64,000 bases of DNA from Acidobacteriota bacterium. GTDB taxonomy: Bacteria > Acidobacteriota > Thermoanaerobaculia > Multivoradales > Multivoraceae. A program made the translations under genes and the position numbers. The notes under the pieces are model-generated. The model searched no databases. It saw only the letters and a list, made by a program, of their open reading frames with translations, and was not told the origin of the DNA. This document shows, in pieces, positions 41,787 to 52,600 of the stretch; position 1 is the first letter of the stretch; each line of letters starts with the position of its first letter. Where the stretch lies: the NCBI GenBank assembly GCA_028877275.1, contig JAPPFP010000023.1, positions 40,181 to 104,180 on the forward strand. The letters are read 5' to 3'.

Positions 41787-44700
41787 CTAGAACCGGATCT
41801 TGAAGTTGGCGCGAACCGTCCGTGGGCGCTGGAAGAACCGGCCTACGGGCAGAACCTCGCCGGCGCTATTCCAGGAGCGGCGGCGCTGCTGGTTCGTCGC
41901 GTTCAGCACCTCGACCCGGAGTTCCCCGCGGACGTCCCGGAGGCCCATGGGGAAGCCCCAGGCGCCGCTCAGGTTGACTGTGTACTCGTCCGCGGTTCGG
42001 CGGCCCTCCGTGCCCGAGGGGTGGAGGGGGAAACCGACGCCCGTGTTGGAGGTACCTGGGCGCTGGTTGGCGTTCGCGTCCGTCACGTCGACCGGCAGGC
42101 AGATCGGGATGCTTGTCGGGATGCCGGGGGGCCTCGGCCCGCAAGGCCGCTCGTAGCCGGCGCCGGAGGAGGTGGTCCAGGGCGTTCCGGTCTGGAACGT
42201 CAGGTGGCCGCCCAGCGTCAGGTCCTGGTTGCCCAGGCGCCAGGTCTTGAACCCGAAGGTGTTCCAGATCCACTCGCGGTCGTACGTCCCGTTGGCGCCA
42301 CGCCGGTTGATCATGCTCGCCGGGTAGCCGAGCCAATCGGTCAGGCGGGCGACGCAGTCCTCCGGATGGAGCGGTGTCCTGCCGGTGCGGCGGTCGGGTC
42401 TCGTCTGGGCCGCCTGGCAACTGTCGATGTTCTGCTGGTTCAGCACGACGTGGGCCGCCTCGAGGTACGTGCTGTTCGTGTTGTTCCACCAGGCGCCGGC
42501 GCCGGTCGTGTCCGTGCTGGCCCAGGCGAGGTTGTTGTAGAGCGCCCAACCGTCCGCGAAGCGGCGGTTCAACTGGACCTGAACTCCCTTGAACGAGTTC
42601 TTCGCGGGATCGGCCAGCTCCAGGGCGTTCCGGTTCAATTGCGCCGGGCGTTCCGCCGGATCGTAGCCCTGCGCTGCCCAGGTCTCGGCCCGCGCGTCAT
42701 CGAACGCGACCAGGATGTCGTACAGGTCGTGGTAGTTCTCCGTGACCCCGATGTTCCGGCCCTTGTGGTCGAGCTGGTTGTTGGAGAACATCATGTCCTG
42801 CAACTGCCACTCGATGTATTTGACGTCGAGGGCCCAGTTCGGCTTGAACTGCCACTCGAGGCCGAGAATCCCCTCCTGCTTGTAGTACGTCTGTACGTCG
42901 TAGTCCAGGACGCCGGCCTGAACGGCATCCCACATGAGACCCGGCGTCGTCAGTTCCCAGGAGAGGTTGTAGCCGGGCAGGGGCGCGCCGACCGTTCCAT
43001 TGTGGAGCGAGTCTCTCCGCTGCGGAACCCTGCAGCCGTAGTTGGTCAAGCCGAGGAACTGCAGGAAATCGAAGGTTGCGATGTCGGCTGGGTCGCAGAA
43101 GAGGAAGACTTCGTGCCCTTCGTAGCCGTTCCACAGGTCGTGCATGCTGGGAACGTTCGAGTCTCCGCCCGAGATCCACGCCTGGTTGAGCATCGCGTGG
43201 TACTGCCCCCAACTCGCGTTGAGCAGCAGGGCGCCGTCGCCCTTGATGTCGTAGGTGATGTTGAGCCGCGGGTCGACATAGGTGTCGTCGATGACCTGCC
43301 GGCGAACGTCGTTCCAGGCTTCCTGGGCCTCGGCCCGAAGGCCCATGTTGACCGTCCAGTGATCGCCGATCGTGAAGCGGTCGCGGACGTAGAAGCCGAG
43401 GTTGCGCACCTCGCTGTCGCCGGTGCCGCGTCCGACGCAGGTGCCCGTCGTGCGGACGACCTCGCCGTTCACGTGCTCGACCGTGGTCGGCCGGTGGGGC
43501 ATGCCGTCGGGCGCGTTGCCTTCACAGGTCAGGAAGGTCGAGTTGTGGTCGGTGAAGTAGCACGTCCGGCCGCGGATCGGCGAAGTCCCCGTGCGGGTGA
43601 ACGGCGTCGCGCAGGTGTCGTCGGCGATCGTCCCGGCGCCGAGGAAGCCGAACGGGTTCGTCGGATCGAAGCCCCAGCCCTGGAGCAGGGGCACGCGGGC
43701 GTTCTCGCCCTCCCACTTCGTGTCTTGGTAGTCGAAACCGTACTTGAGCTCGTGGTTCGCTCCCGCGAAGTGGGTCAGGCCGGCGTTCGCCTGTTCGCGC
43801 GGGAAGGCGTTGAAGCCGAAACCGTCGGAGAGGATCCAGCCGTTGTGCCAGGAAGAGAGGTTCTCGGCGTCCCGATAGACGTTGTAGTTGTTGCCGGGGT
43901 AGAAGATGCCCTTGCTCGGGTCGAAGGGGAATCGCAGCGGGTAGCTGGTGTCGCCGCCCGACGTGTTCGTCGCCGTGTGACCGGCGATCGAACCTCGGTC
44001 GAGCGATTTCGCCTGCAGGCAGGTCTCGATCATGCGCGCCGGAGTTTCGCGGTAGTTGTCCTGGGACAGCCACTCGAGGATGGGTATGCCGTCCACCGCC
44101 TGGGCGGCGGGATTCTCCTGCTCGAGCATGTCGTGGCAGGCGAGGAACTTGTTCTCCTGTGTCTCCTGGTCGGCGATCTTCGCTTCCAGGAACCAGTTGC
44201 TGGTGAGCGCCCAGTTCCAACTGACCGTGGAGAGGACGCTGTCGTTCTCGTGCGGCGTCGGCGTCCAGTAGTCGTAGGACTGCCAGTTGAAGTAGTTCCG
44301 GAACGCCGGCGTGTCGATCCCGGAGGCGGCGAACGAGTGCGATGCCGACGGCTGCAGGTTCAGCTTGAGGATGCGGGCGTCGGCGAAAGGCTGACGTCGT
44401 ACGGGTCGCCGCCGAGCAGGCGCTCGGAGTAGGCGTCGTCGAACTCGGAAGCGCCCAGGAAGAACCAGAACTTGTCCCGCCGGAGAGGACCGCCCATCGA
44501 GAACTCGTAGCCGTCGCTGGAACCGGCCCACTCGTCGCTGCCGGGCAGGCAGGCGTCGCGGTTGATCGTCGAGACCTCCTCGACGATGCTGGGCGGAATC
44601 TGCCCGCGGCCCTGGTCCCGATCGTCGCCGTGGCAGCGCCTGAACCAATCGACCGGGTAGGGCCGGTTCCGACGTTCCGCCAGCGAGGGCTGGTCCTTGT

Positions 44701-45466
44701 AGTCGGCGCTCCAGTCGACGCGCTGGTGGTTCCAGAGGACATCCGCGTGCCAGCGGTTGGTGCCCGACTTGACGATCACGTTGGTGGATGAGCCGATGTA
44801 GCGTCCGTACTCGGCGGAGGACCCGCCGGCCTCCATCGACACCTCGGTGAGCGCGGTGGTCGGCAGGAAGACCCGGCTGCCGCCGAACTTGGCGAACGTC
44901 GTGTCGACGCCATCGACGTAGACGCCCTGGTCGGCGAAATGCGTGCCGTTGACCGACGGCCGCGTCTGCTGGATGTCGTCGTTCTCCGCGTCGGCGGTGA
45001 CGCCGGGCAGGGCGTTGATCACGCCGTAGTAGGTGCGGGTCGTGCCGGCCGTCTGCTCCCCGATCTCGGAGGTCACCGTGCTGCCGGCCGTGACGTTGAA
45101 CTTGTCGACCATGGGCGTTTCGGCGGTGACGTCGACGACGCCGCCCTCGACCGCCGCCTGCAGGGTGAGGTCGACGGCCTTGCGGTCGCCGGCGGCGGCG
45201 TGGAAGTTCGCCTGGGCCTCGCCCAGGCCCTCCAGCTCCGCCTTCAGTTCATACGTGTCGGGCACGACGCCGACGAACCGGTACTGGCCGTTCGCGTCGG
45301 TGATCGCGAACTTGTCGCCGCGGCCGCTGGAGAGGGTGACGCTTACGCCGGGCAGGGGAGAGCCCCCCGGGTCGACGATGGTGCCGCTAACGGTTGCCGT
45401 TTCCGGCGCGTCGGCGAGAGCGCCGACAGGAACCAGCATCATCAGGATCAATGCGAGTCGCTTCAT
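41787..45466 (-). pseudogene. TonB-dependent receptor 1, interrupted by a -1 frameshift
   Basis: From ATG at 45466 (GAGGAG just upstream) the frame runs 368 codons to a premature stop at 44360. The rest of the receptor continues in another frame down to 41787. Restoring one base at 44386-44388 gives a 1226-aa protein aligned end to end with its neighbours (1234 and 1200 aa). Domains: signal peptide MKRLALILMMLVPVGALADA, carboxypeptidase-regulatory-like domain (TVSGTIVDPGGSPLPGVSVT), plug domain (YGVINALPGV, VDGVDTTFAKFGG), then a beta-barrel ending in the outer-membrane signature RTVRANFKIRF. Either a genuine inactivation or a sequencing/assembly error. All other codons are intact, which favours a recent event. 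Confidence 0.85.
44386..44388 (-). other. Frameshift site in TonB receptor 1
   Basis: The coding strand reads GTCAGCCTTTCGCCGACGCC. The paralogues encode SLFNDARI or SLFDDTRI here, and SLFADARI is restored by adding one T to the TTT run. Downstream sequence is fully conserved in the restored frame. Confidence 0.85.
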
Positions 45467-45516
45467 GAGCTGCTCCTCGGATCGGGGTGGGCGGGGCAGA
45501 CTGGGTTGGAGGAACC

Positions 45517-45544
45517 ACTATACGCCCGGCCGGGAGCGAGTCAA
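45517..45544 (-). promoter_or_regulatory. sigma70-type promoter of TonB receptor 1
   Basis: On the minus strand TTGACT (45544-45539), a 16-base spacer and TATAGT (45522-45517). It predicts a leader of about 45 bases before the ATG at 45466. Receptor 2 has the same hexamer spacing. Confidence 0.7.
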
Positions 45545-45559
45545 AGAAGGCGAGGTGGA

Positions 45560-45573
45560 TCCAGAACGTTGGA
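45560..45573. promoter_or_regulatory. Shared upstream motif TCCAG-N4-TTGGA, copy 1
   Basis: TCCAGAACGTTGGA lies 15 bases upstream of the -35 box of receptor 1. The same 14-bp pattern is upstream of receptors 2 and 3, at 36 and 56 bases from their -35 boxes. Imperfect dyad symmetry suggests a dimeric regulator; inference only. Confidence 0.4.
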
Positions 45574-45608
45574 GGGCCGCCGCCGGAAGCTCATTGCCGC
45601 AGAACGGG

Positions 45609-45637
45609 AAAGGGGAGAGAGCCGAAGCCCTCTCCCC
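45609..45637 (-). terminator. Intrinsic terminator after TonB receptor 2
   Basis: Minus strand GGGGAGAGGGC-TTCG-GCTCTCTCCCC followed by TTTCCCGTTCT, with a UUCG tetraloop. A second GC hairpin (TGGGGC-TTCG-GCCCCG) lies between it and the receptor stop. Confidence 0.7.
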
Positions 45638-45686
45638 TCGATTTCCCTGAACCCGGGGCCGAAGCCCCAGGCTCTCGCGTTCCGGC

Positions 45687-48600
45687 CTAGAACCGGAACT
45701 TGATGTTGGCCCGGATCGTCCGCGGGCGCTGGAAGAACCGGCGCACCGGGTAGACCTCGCCACGACCGTCCCAATCGCGACGACGCTGCTGGTTCGTCGC
45801 GTTCAGGACCTCGACGCGGAGTTCGCCACGAACTTCCCGGTAGCCCATGGGGAAGCCCCATGCGCCGCTCAGGTTGACCGTGTACTCATCCGCGGTCCGG
45901 TGTCCCTCGGCGCCCGACGGGAACAGACGCACGCCGATACCGCCGTTCGCCGTGCCCGGCCGCGCGTCGCTGGTCGGGTCGGACGGAGTGATCGGCGGGC
46001 AGGTCCGCAGCCCCGAGGGCCTTTCGCCCGGCGCGCAGGTCTTGGTGGCGCTGATGCCGGCGCCTTCGGACCGGTACCAGGGAGTGCCGGTCTGGAAGGT
46101 CAGGTGACCACCTAGCGTCAGATCCTGGTTACCGATCCGCCAGGTCTTGAACCCGAAGGAGTTGTAGATCCAGGTGCGGTCGTACACATGGTTCGGACCG
46201 CGCTGGTTGATCATGCTCCCCGGCATGCCGATGAACTGCGACAGCCGTGCGTGGCAGTCCTCGGGATACGTCCTCGTCCTGCCGGTACGGCGATCAGGTT
46301 CCGACTGGCTTTCCTGACAATCGTCGAGGTGGGCTTCGCTGAGGTTCACGTGAGCCAGCTCCAGGTAGCCGCTGTCCGTGTTGTTCCACCAGACGCCTCC
46401 GCCGGTGGTGTCCGTCTCGGACCAGGCCACGTTGTTGTAGAGCGCCCAGCCGTCGGCGAAGCGCCGGTTCAACTGGACCTGCAGACCCCGGTAGGAGTTC
46501 TTCGCAGGATCCGCGTTGGCGAGTGCCTCGCGGTTGACAGCGCTTACACGGTCGGCTTCATCGAAGCCGGCTGCCGCCCACCTGTCCCTTCTCGCGTCGT
46601 CAAACGCGAGAACGATCTTCTCGAGATCGTGGTAGTTCTCCGTGATGCCGATGTTGCGGCCCCGGTAATCGAGCTGGAAGTTGGAGAACATCATGTCCTG
46701 CAACTGCCAGTCGATGTACTTGACATCCAGCGCCCAGTCCGGGCGGAACTGCCACTCGAGGCCGATGATGGCCTCCTGCTTGTAGTAGGTCTGGATGTCG
46801 AAGTCGTAGTAGCCCTCCTGGACCGCGTCCCACATGAGTCCCGGCTGAGCCAGTTCCCACGACAGGTTGTAGCCCGGAGTCCCCGAGCCAACTGTTCCGT
46901 TGCGGATCGTGTCGCGCCGCGACGGGTGGTTGCAGTCGTAGCTGACGTAGCCGATCGACCTCAGGAGGTTCATCCCGAAGACGTCTCCCGCATCGCAGAA
47001 GAGGAAGACTTCCCGGCCCTCGTAGCCGTTCCACAGGTCGTGCATGCTCGGTCGAGCCACGTCGCCGCCGGAGATCCACGCCTGGTTGAGCATCGCGTGG
47101 TACTGACCCCAGGTTGCGTTGAGCAACAGGGCGCCGTCCCCCTTGATGTCGTAGGCGATGTTGATCCGCGGGTCGACGTAGGTGTCGTCCACGACCTGGC
47201 GCCGGACGTCGTTCCAGGCTTCCTGGGTCTCCGCCCGGAGGCCGAGGTTGATCACCCAATGATCGCCGATCGTGAAGCGGTCCCGAACGTAGACGCCGAT
47301 GTCCCGAACCTCCGTGTCGCCGCTGCCGCGACCGACGCAGGTGCCGATCGTGCGGACGATCTCGCCGTTCACGCGCTCGATCTGGGTCGGCCGGTGCGGC
47401 AGCCCGTCGGTGTGGTTGCCCTCGCAGGTCAGGAGCGGCGAGTTGTAGTCGACGAAGTAGCAGCCGCGGCCGCGCGTCGTCGATCCCAGGAAGTTCGGGT
47501 TCTCAGGCGACGTGGTGTAGCCACGCAACAGGGAACACGAATCGTCCTCCATCGTTCCGGCCTGGTAGTACCCGAAGGGGTTGCTGGCATCGAAGCCCCA
47601 GCCGTTGAAGAGCGGAACGCGGGCGTTCTCGCCCTCCCACTTCGTGTCCTGGTAGTCCAGGCCGTACTTCAACTCGTGGTTGGCGCCGATGAACTGGGTC
47701 AGGCCTACGTTCCCCTGTTCGCGCGGGAACGCGTTGAAGCCGAAGCCGTCGGAGAGGATCCAGCCGTTGTGCCAGGCCTGCAGGTTCTCGTTGTCCCGGT
47801 ACACGTTGTAGTTGTTGCCGGGATAGAAGATGCCCAGTTCGGGGATGAACGGGAACCGCAGCGGGTAGCTGGTGTCGCCGCCCGAGGTGTTCGTTGCGCT
47901 GTGACCGGCGATCGGGCCACGGTCGAGCGACTTGGCCTGCAGGCAGGTCTCCACCATGCGCGCCGAGGCGTTGGGGAAGTTGTCCTGGGCCAGCCACTCG
48001 AGAATCGGAATGCCGTCGACGCTCAGGACCTCGGGGTTCTCCTGCTCCAGCTTGTTGTAGCAGGCGAGGTACTTGTTCTCCTGGGTCTCCTGGAAGGCGA
48101 TCTTGGCCTCCAGGTACCAGTTGCTCGACACGGCGTAGTTCCAGTTGACCGTCGACAGCACGCTGTCGTTTTCGTGCGGCGTCGGCGTCCAGTAGTCCGA
48201 GGACGGGATGTGGAAGTAGTTCCGGAACGCGGGCGTGTCGATCGCCGAGGCGGCGAACGAATGGCTCGCGGTCGGCTGCATGTTCAGCTTGAAGATGCGC
48301 GCGTCGTTGAACAGGCTGATGTCGTACGGGTCGCCGCCGATCAGCCGCTCGGAGTACGCGTCATCGAACTCGCTGACGCCCAGGAAGAACCAGAACTTGT
48401 CCCGCTGGATCGGGCCGCCGGCAGAGAACTCATAGCCGTCGGAAGCGCCGGCCCACTCGTCACTGCCGGGCAGGCAGGGCTCGCGGTTCGTCGTGAACAG
48501 CTCCGAACTCAGGTCGCCGGCGGGAATCTGTCCGCGTCCTGCGTCCCGCTCGTCGCCGTGACAGCGCCTGAACCAGTCGACCGGATACGGCTTGTTCTGC

Positions 48601-49391
48601 CGCTCCGCGATCGAGGGCTGATCCTTGTAGTCGGCGCCCCAGGCGATCGCCTGGCGTTGCCAGAGCGCGTCGACGTGCCACCGGTTCGTGCCCGACTTGA
48701 CGATGACGTTGGTCGAGGAGCCGATGTAGCGGCCGTACTCGGCGGAGGCGCCGCCGGCCTCCATCGACACTTCGGTGACCGCCGTCGTCGGCAGGAAGAC
48801 CCTGCTGCCGCCGAACTTGGCGAACGTCGTGTCGACGCCGTCGATGTAGACGCCCTGGTCGGCGAAGTGGGTGCCGTTGACCGAGGGGCGCGTCTGCTGG
48901 ATGTCGTCGTTCTCCGCGTCGGCGGTGACGCCCGGCAGGGCGTTGATGACACCGTAGTAGGTCCGCGTCGTCCCGGCGGTCTGCTCGCCGATCTCGGACG
49001 TCACGGTGCTGCCCGCGGTGATGTTGAACTTGTCGACCATGGGCGTTTCGCCGGTGACGGTGACCTCACCCTCGATGGCGGCCTGCAGCGTCAGGTCGAG
49101 ATCCTGACGGTCGCCGGCCGCGGCGTGGAAGGTCGCGGCGGCTTCGCCCAGACCCTGAAGTTCCGCCTTCAGGCTGTACTCGCCAGGCACGACGCCGACG
49201 AACCGGAACTGGCCGTTGTCGTCCGTGATCGCGAACTTGTCGCCGCGCTCACTGGACAGGGTGACGCTGACGCCTGGAAGCGCCGAGCCTCCCGGGTCAA
49301 CGATCGTGCCGCTGACGGTTGCCGTTTCCGGTGCGTCGGCAAAGGCGCCGAACGGAACCAGCAACATCAGGACCACTGCGAGTCGCTTCAT
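45687..49391 (-). CDS. TonB-dependent receptor 2 with carboxypeptidase-regulatory-like domain
   Basis: 1234 aa from ATG at 49391, preceded by GAGGAGGAGC; the 15 upstream in-frame residues are leader sequence. Signal peptide MKRLAVVLMLLVPFGAFADA, then a CarboxypepD_reg-like domain (TVSGTIVDPGGSALPGVSVT), a plug domain (residues ~105-260) and a large 22-strand-type barrel ending RFFQRPRTIRANIKFRF with the terminal Phe typical of BamA-inserted proteins. Predicted extracellular loops are unusually cysteine-rich (RRCHGDERD, CLPGSDEW, ACYNKLEQE, RGCYFVDYN, LTCEGNH, CVGRGSGD, FLFCDAG), suggesting disulfide-locked loops. Presumably imports a large or scarce ligand using TonB; the substrate is unknown. 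Confidence 0.93.
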   Translation of the reverse strand: MKRLAVVLMLLVPFGAFADAPETATVSGTIVDPGGSALPGVSVTLSSERGDKFAITDDNGQFRFVGVVPGEYSLKAELQGLGEAAATFHAAAGDRQDLDLTLQAAIEGEVTVTGETPMVDKFNITAGSTVTSEIGEQTAGTTRTYYGVINALPGVTADAENDDIQQTRPSVNGTHFADQGVYIDGVDTTFAKFGGSRVFLPTTAVTEVSMEAGGASAEYGRYIGSSTNVIVKSGTNRWHVDALWQRQAIAWGADYKDQPSIAERQNKPYPVDWFRRCHGDERDAGRGQIPAGDLSSELFTTNREPCLPGSDEWAGASDGYEFSAGGPIQRDKFWFFLGVSEFDDAYSERLIGGDPYDISLFNDARIFKLNMQPTASHSFAASAIDTPAFRNYFHIPSSDYWTPTPHENDSVLSTVNWNYAVSSNWYLEAKIAFQETQENKYLACYNKLEQENPEVLSVDGIPILEWLAQDNFPNASARMVETCLQAKSLDRGPIAGHSATNTSGGDTSYPLRFPFIPELGIFYPGNNYNVYRDNENLQAWHNGWILSDGFGFNAFPREQGNVGLTQFIGANHELKYGLDYQDTKWEGENARVPLFNGWGFDASNPFGYYQAGTMEDDSCSLLRGYTTSPENPNFLGSTTRGRGCYFVDYNSPLLTCEGNHTDGLPHRPTQIERVNGEIVRTIGTCVGRGSGDTEVRDIGVYVRDRFTIGDHWVINLGLRAETQEAWNDVRRQVVDDTYVDPRINIAYDIKGDGALLLNATWGQYHAMLNQAWISGGDVARPSMHDLWNGYEGREVFLFCDAGDVFGMNLLRSIGYVSYDCNHPSRRDTIRNGTVGSGTPGYNLSWELAQPGLMWDAVQEGYYDFDIQTYYKQEAIIGLEWQFRPDWALDVKYIDWQLQDMMFSNFQLDYRGRNIGITENYHDLEKIVLAFDDARRDRWAAAGFDEADRVSAVNREALANADPAKNSYRGLQVQLNRRFADGWALYNNVAWSETDTTGGGVWWNNTDSGYLELAHVNLSEAHLDDCQESQSEPDRRTGRTRTYPEDCHARLSQFIGMPGSMINQRGPNHVYDRTWIYNSFGFKTWRIGNQDLTLGGHLTFQTGTPWYRSEGAGISATKTCAPGERPSGLRTCPPITPSDPTSDARPGTANGGIGVRLFPSGAEGHRTADEYTVNLSGAWGFPMGYREVRGELRVEVLNATNQQRRRDWDGRGEVYPVRRFFQRPRTIRANIKFRF

Positions 49392-49434
49392 AGAGCTCCT
49401 CCTCGGATCAAGTTGTAGGGAAAACGAGAACGGC

Positions 49435-49462
49435 ACTATATGACGGGCTGGACGGATGTCAA
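49435..49462 (-). promoter_or_regulatory. sigma70-type promoter of TonB receptor 2
   Basis: Minus strand TTGACA (49462-49457), 16-base spacer, TATAGT (49440-49435): a near-consensus promoter giving a leader of about 37 bases. Confidence 0.75.
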
Positions 49463-49498
49463 GGAAGGGGCGGATCCGTCCTGTTGGAGCGAGGTGGA

Positions 49499-49512
49499 TC
49501 CAGATGGTTGGA
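49499..49512. promoter_or_regulatory. Shared upstream motif TCCAG-N4-TTGGA, copy 2
   Basis: TCCAGATGGTTGGA. The flanking GCGAGGTGGA is also shared with the copy upstream of receptor 1, so part of the similarity reflects duplication of the intergenic region. Confidence 0.4.
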
Positions 49513-49541
49513 TCGGAACGTGTGAGTCGGCGTTTCCGGGC

Positions 49542-49574
49542 AAAGAAAAAGGGAGAGGGCCGAAGCCCTCTCCC
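49542..49574 (-). terminator. Intrinsic terminator after TonB receptor 3
   Basis: Minus strand GGGAGAGGGC-TTCG-GCCCTCTCCC, a perfect 10-bp stem with a UUCG loop, followed by TTTTTCTTTG. This is the strongest terminator in the window. Confidence 0.88.
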
Positions 49575-49629
49575 CTTGATTCCCTGAACCCCGGGCGCGG
49601 GGGCCCTGGGGTTCTGAGTGGTTCAGCTT

Positions 49630-52600
49630 CTAGAAGCGGAACCTCAGCGAGGCGCGCACCTGACGCGGACGCTGGAAGAAGCGCCGCACCGGATACACCT
49701 GACCGTCGCCGCCCCAGGAGCGTCGCCGCTGCTGGTTGGTGACGTTCAGCGCCTCGACCCGGATCTCGCCCCGCACCTCGCGGTAGCCCATGGGGAAGCC
49801 CCAGGCACCGCTCAGGTTGAGCGTGTACTCGTCCGACGTGAACCGTCCCTGCGTGCCCGGGGCATGCAGGTTGAAGCCGACGCCGTCGTTCGGCGTACCC
49901 GGCTTCGGATCGTTCGGGTCGACGTTGACGATGGACACGCCTTCGCTTCGCACCCAGGGCGTTCCGGTCTGGAAGCTCAGGTGGCCCGAGAGGGTCAGGT
50001 CGTGGCTGCCCATGCGCCAGGTCTTGAAACCGAACGAGTTGTAGATCCAGGTCCGGTCGTAGGCCTGGTTCAGGCCGCGCCGGTTGATCATCGACACCGG
50101 GTAGCCGATCCACTCCGACAGTGCCTGGTTGCAGTCCATCGGGAACAGCTCCGTGCGCCCGGTGCGCCGGTCGGGAACCATCTGGCCGGCGTCGCAGAGA
50201 TCGATGATCTCCTGCGTCAGCACGGCGCTGAGGCTCTCGAGGTACGTGGAGTTCGTGTTGTTCCACCAGGCCCCGGCGCCAGTCGTGTCGGTTTCCGACC
50301 ACGCGACGTTGTTGTAGAGCGCCCAGCCGTTGGCGAACCGCCGGTTGAGCTGGATCTGCAGACCGCGATAGCCGTTCTTCGCCGGATCGGCGAGGGCCAG
50401 GGCCTCGTCGTTGAGTCCCCGTTCGATGCCCCTGGCTTCACGGGCGTCGGCCGCGTTGGTCACGATCTGCGCCAGGTCGTGGTAGTTGCCGGTGATGAAC
50501 GTGTTCCGACCCTTGTGGTCCAACTGGGTGTTGGAGAACATCATGTCCTGCATCGACCAGTCGATGTACTTGACGTCCAGGGCCCAGTTCGGGGCGAACT
50601 GCCACTCGAGACCGAGGATCAGGTCCTCCCGGTAGTAGGGATCGACGCTGTGGTCCCAGATCTCGCAGTCCACGCCGGAGGTTTCGCCGTCGCGGCACGG
50701 ACGAACCGCGTCCCACATCAGGCCCGGCACCAGGGTGCTCCAGGCGAAGTTGTAGCCGGGGATCCGGGCGCCGACCGTGCCGGCTCGCCTGGTGTCCAGG
50801 CGGTCCGGTGACGGACAGAAGACGATCGCCTCGATCGGGTCGCAGAACAGCCAGACCTCGTAGCCCTCGTAGCCGTTCCACAGGTCGTGCATACCGCCCG
50901 ACACATCGCCGCCGCCGGCGATCCAGGCCTGGTTGAGCATCGCGTGATACTGGCCCCAGTTGGCGGTGAACAGCAGGCGGCCGTCGCCCTTCACGTCGTA
51001 GGTTGCGTTGAACCGGGGATCGGCGTAGGTGGCGTCCACGACCTTGCGGCGAACGTCGTTCCAGCCTTCCTGGATCTCGGCGCGCACGCCGACGTTGAAG
51101 GTCCAGTGGTCGCCGACCGTGAACCGGTCCCTCAGGTAGAAGGCCGTGTCCTTCATCTCGGCGTCACCGGTACCCCGGCCGAGGCAATTGCCCTCGTCGA
51201 AGTCCGTCCGGTGGATCTGGCCGTCCACGTTGGTGATCTCGATCGGCGTGAGCTCCTGGCCGATCGGACCCAGACAGCTCAGCTTGGGCGAGTTGTAGTC
51301 GACGTAGGTGCAGCCGCGGCCGCGGCTCGTCAGGCCCGACCAGTGCGGGTTGTCCGGCGAGGTGCCGGCGTTGCGGGTGAGCGAGCAACTGTCGTCGCCC
51401 AGACCGCCGGCGCCGCCGTAGCCGAACGGGTTGTAGGAGTCGTAGCCCCAGCCGTTCATGAAGGACGTCCGGGCGTTCTCCCCCTCCCACTTCGTGTCCT
51501 GGTAGTCGATGCCGTACTTCAACTCGTGGTTGGCGCCGACGAACTGGGTCAGTCCGACGTTCGCCTGTTCCCTGGGGAAGCCGTTGAAACCGAAACCGTC
51601 CGAGAGGATCCAGCCGTTGTGCCAGGCGCCGAGGTTCTCACCGTCGACATAGACGTTGTAGTTGTTGCCCGGCCAGAAGAAACCCTGGTCCGGGTTGAAC
51701 GGGAACCGCAGCGGGAAGCTCGCGTCGCCGCCCGAGGTGTCGAGCTCGGAGTGGCCCGCCTCCGGACCGCGGTCCAGAGCCTTCGCCTGCAGGCAGGTCG
51801 TGACCATCTCGGCCGGAACCTCCGGCAGATGGTTCAGGCCGAGCCACTCGAGGATCGGCATGCCGCCGGCGGTCAGGACGTCGGGGTTGTCCTCGGACAG
51901 GGTGTTGTGGCAACCCAGGTACTTGTTCTCCTGGGTCTCCTGCGTGGCCAGCTTGGCCTCCAGGAACCAGTTGGACGAGATCGCCCAGTTCCAGTTGACG
52001 GTCGCCAGATCGCTGTCGTTCTCGTGCGGAGTCGGTGTCCAGTAGTCGAAGGACTGCGGGTTGAAGTAGTTCCGGAACGTCGGGGTTTCGATCCAGGAAG
52101 CATTCATCGAGTGGGCGTTGCTCGCCTGCAGGTTCAGCTTCACGATCCGTGTGTCGTCGAACAGGCTGATGTCGTACGGGTCGCCGCCGACCAGCCGCTC
52201 CGAGTACGCGTCGTCGAACTCGCTGTAGCCGGTGTAGAACCAGAACTTGTCGCGCGAGATGGGTCCACCGAAGGAAACCTCGAAGCCATCGCTGGCGCCG
52301 GCCCATTCGGAGCCGCCCGCCCGGCAGGGCTCGAGCTCGCGGGAGCCGTCCGTGCCGCCGGGAATCAGACCGCGGCCCTGGTCCCGCTCATCGCCGTGGC
52401 AGCGCCTGAACCAGTCGGCCGGATAGGGCTTGTTGGTGCGCTCCGTGAGCGAAGGCTGGTCCTTGTAGTCGGCGCCCCAGTCGATCCGCTGGTGGTTCCA
52501 GAGGGCGTCGGCGTGGAACCGGTTCGTGCCGGACTTGACGATCACGTTGGTCGCGGAGCCGACGTAACGGCCGTACTCGGCCGAAGAACCGCCGGCCTCC

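Noticed and set aside
44380..44395. Programmed ribosomal frameshifting in TonB receptor 1
   Set aside because: The site lacks a canonical slippery heptamer and no stimulatory structure is evident; a simple deletion or assembly error explains it better.
46188..49418. A 1076-codon plus-strand frame antisense to TonB receptor 2, and similar ones opposite receptors 1 and 3
   Set aside because: Composition is typical of antisense shadows, no ribosome sites are seen, and the minus-strand receptors have clear domains, signal peptides and promoters.
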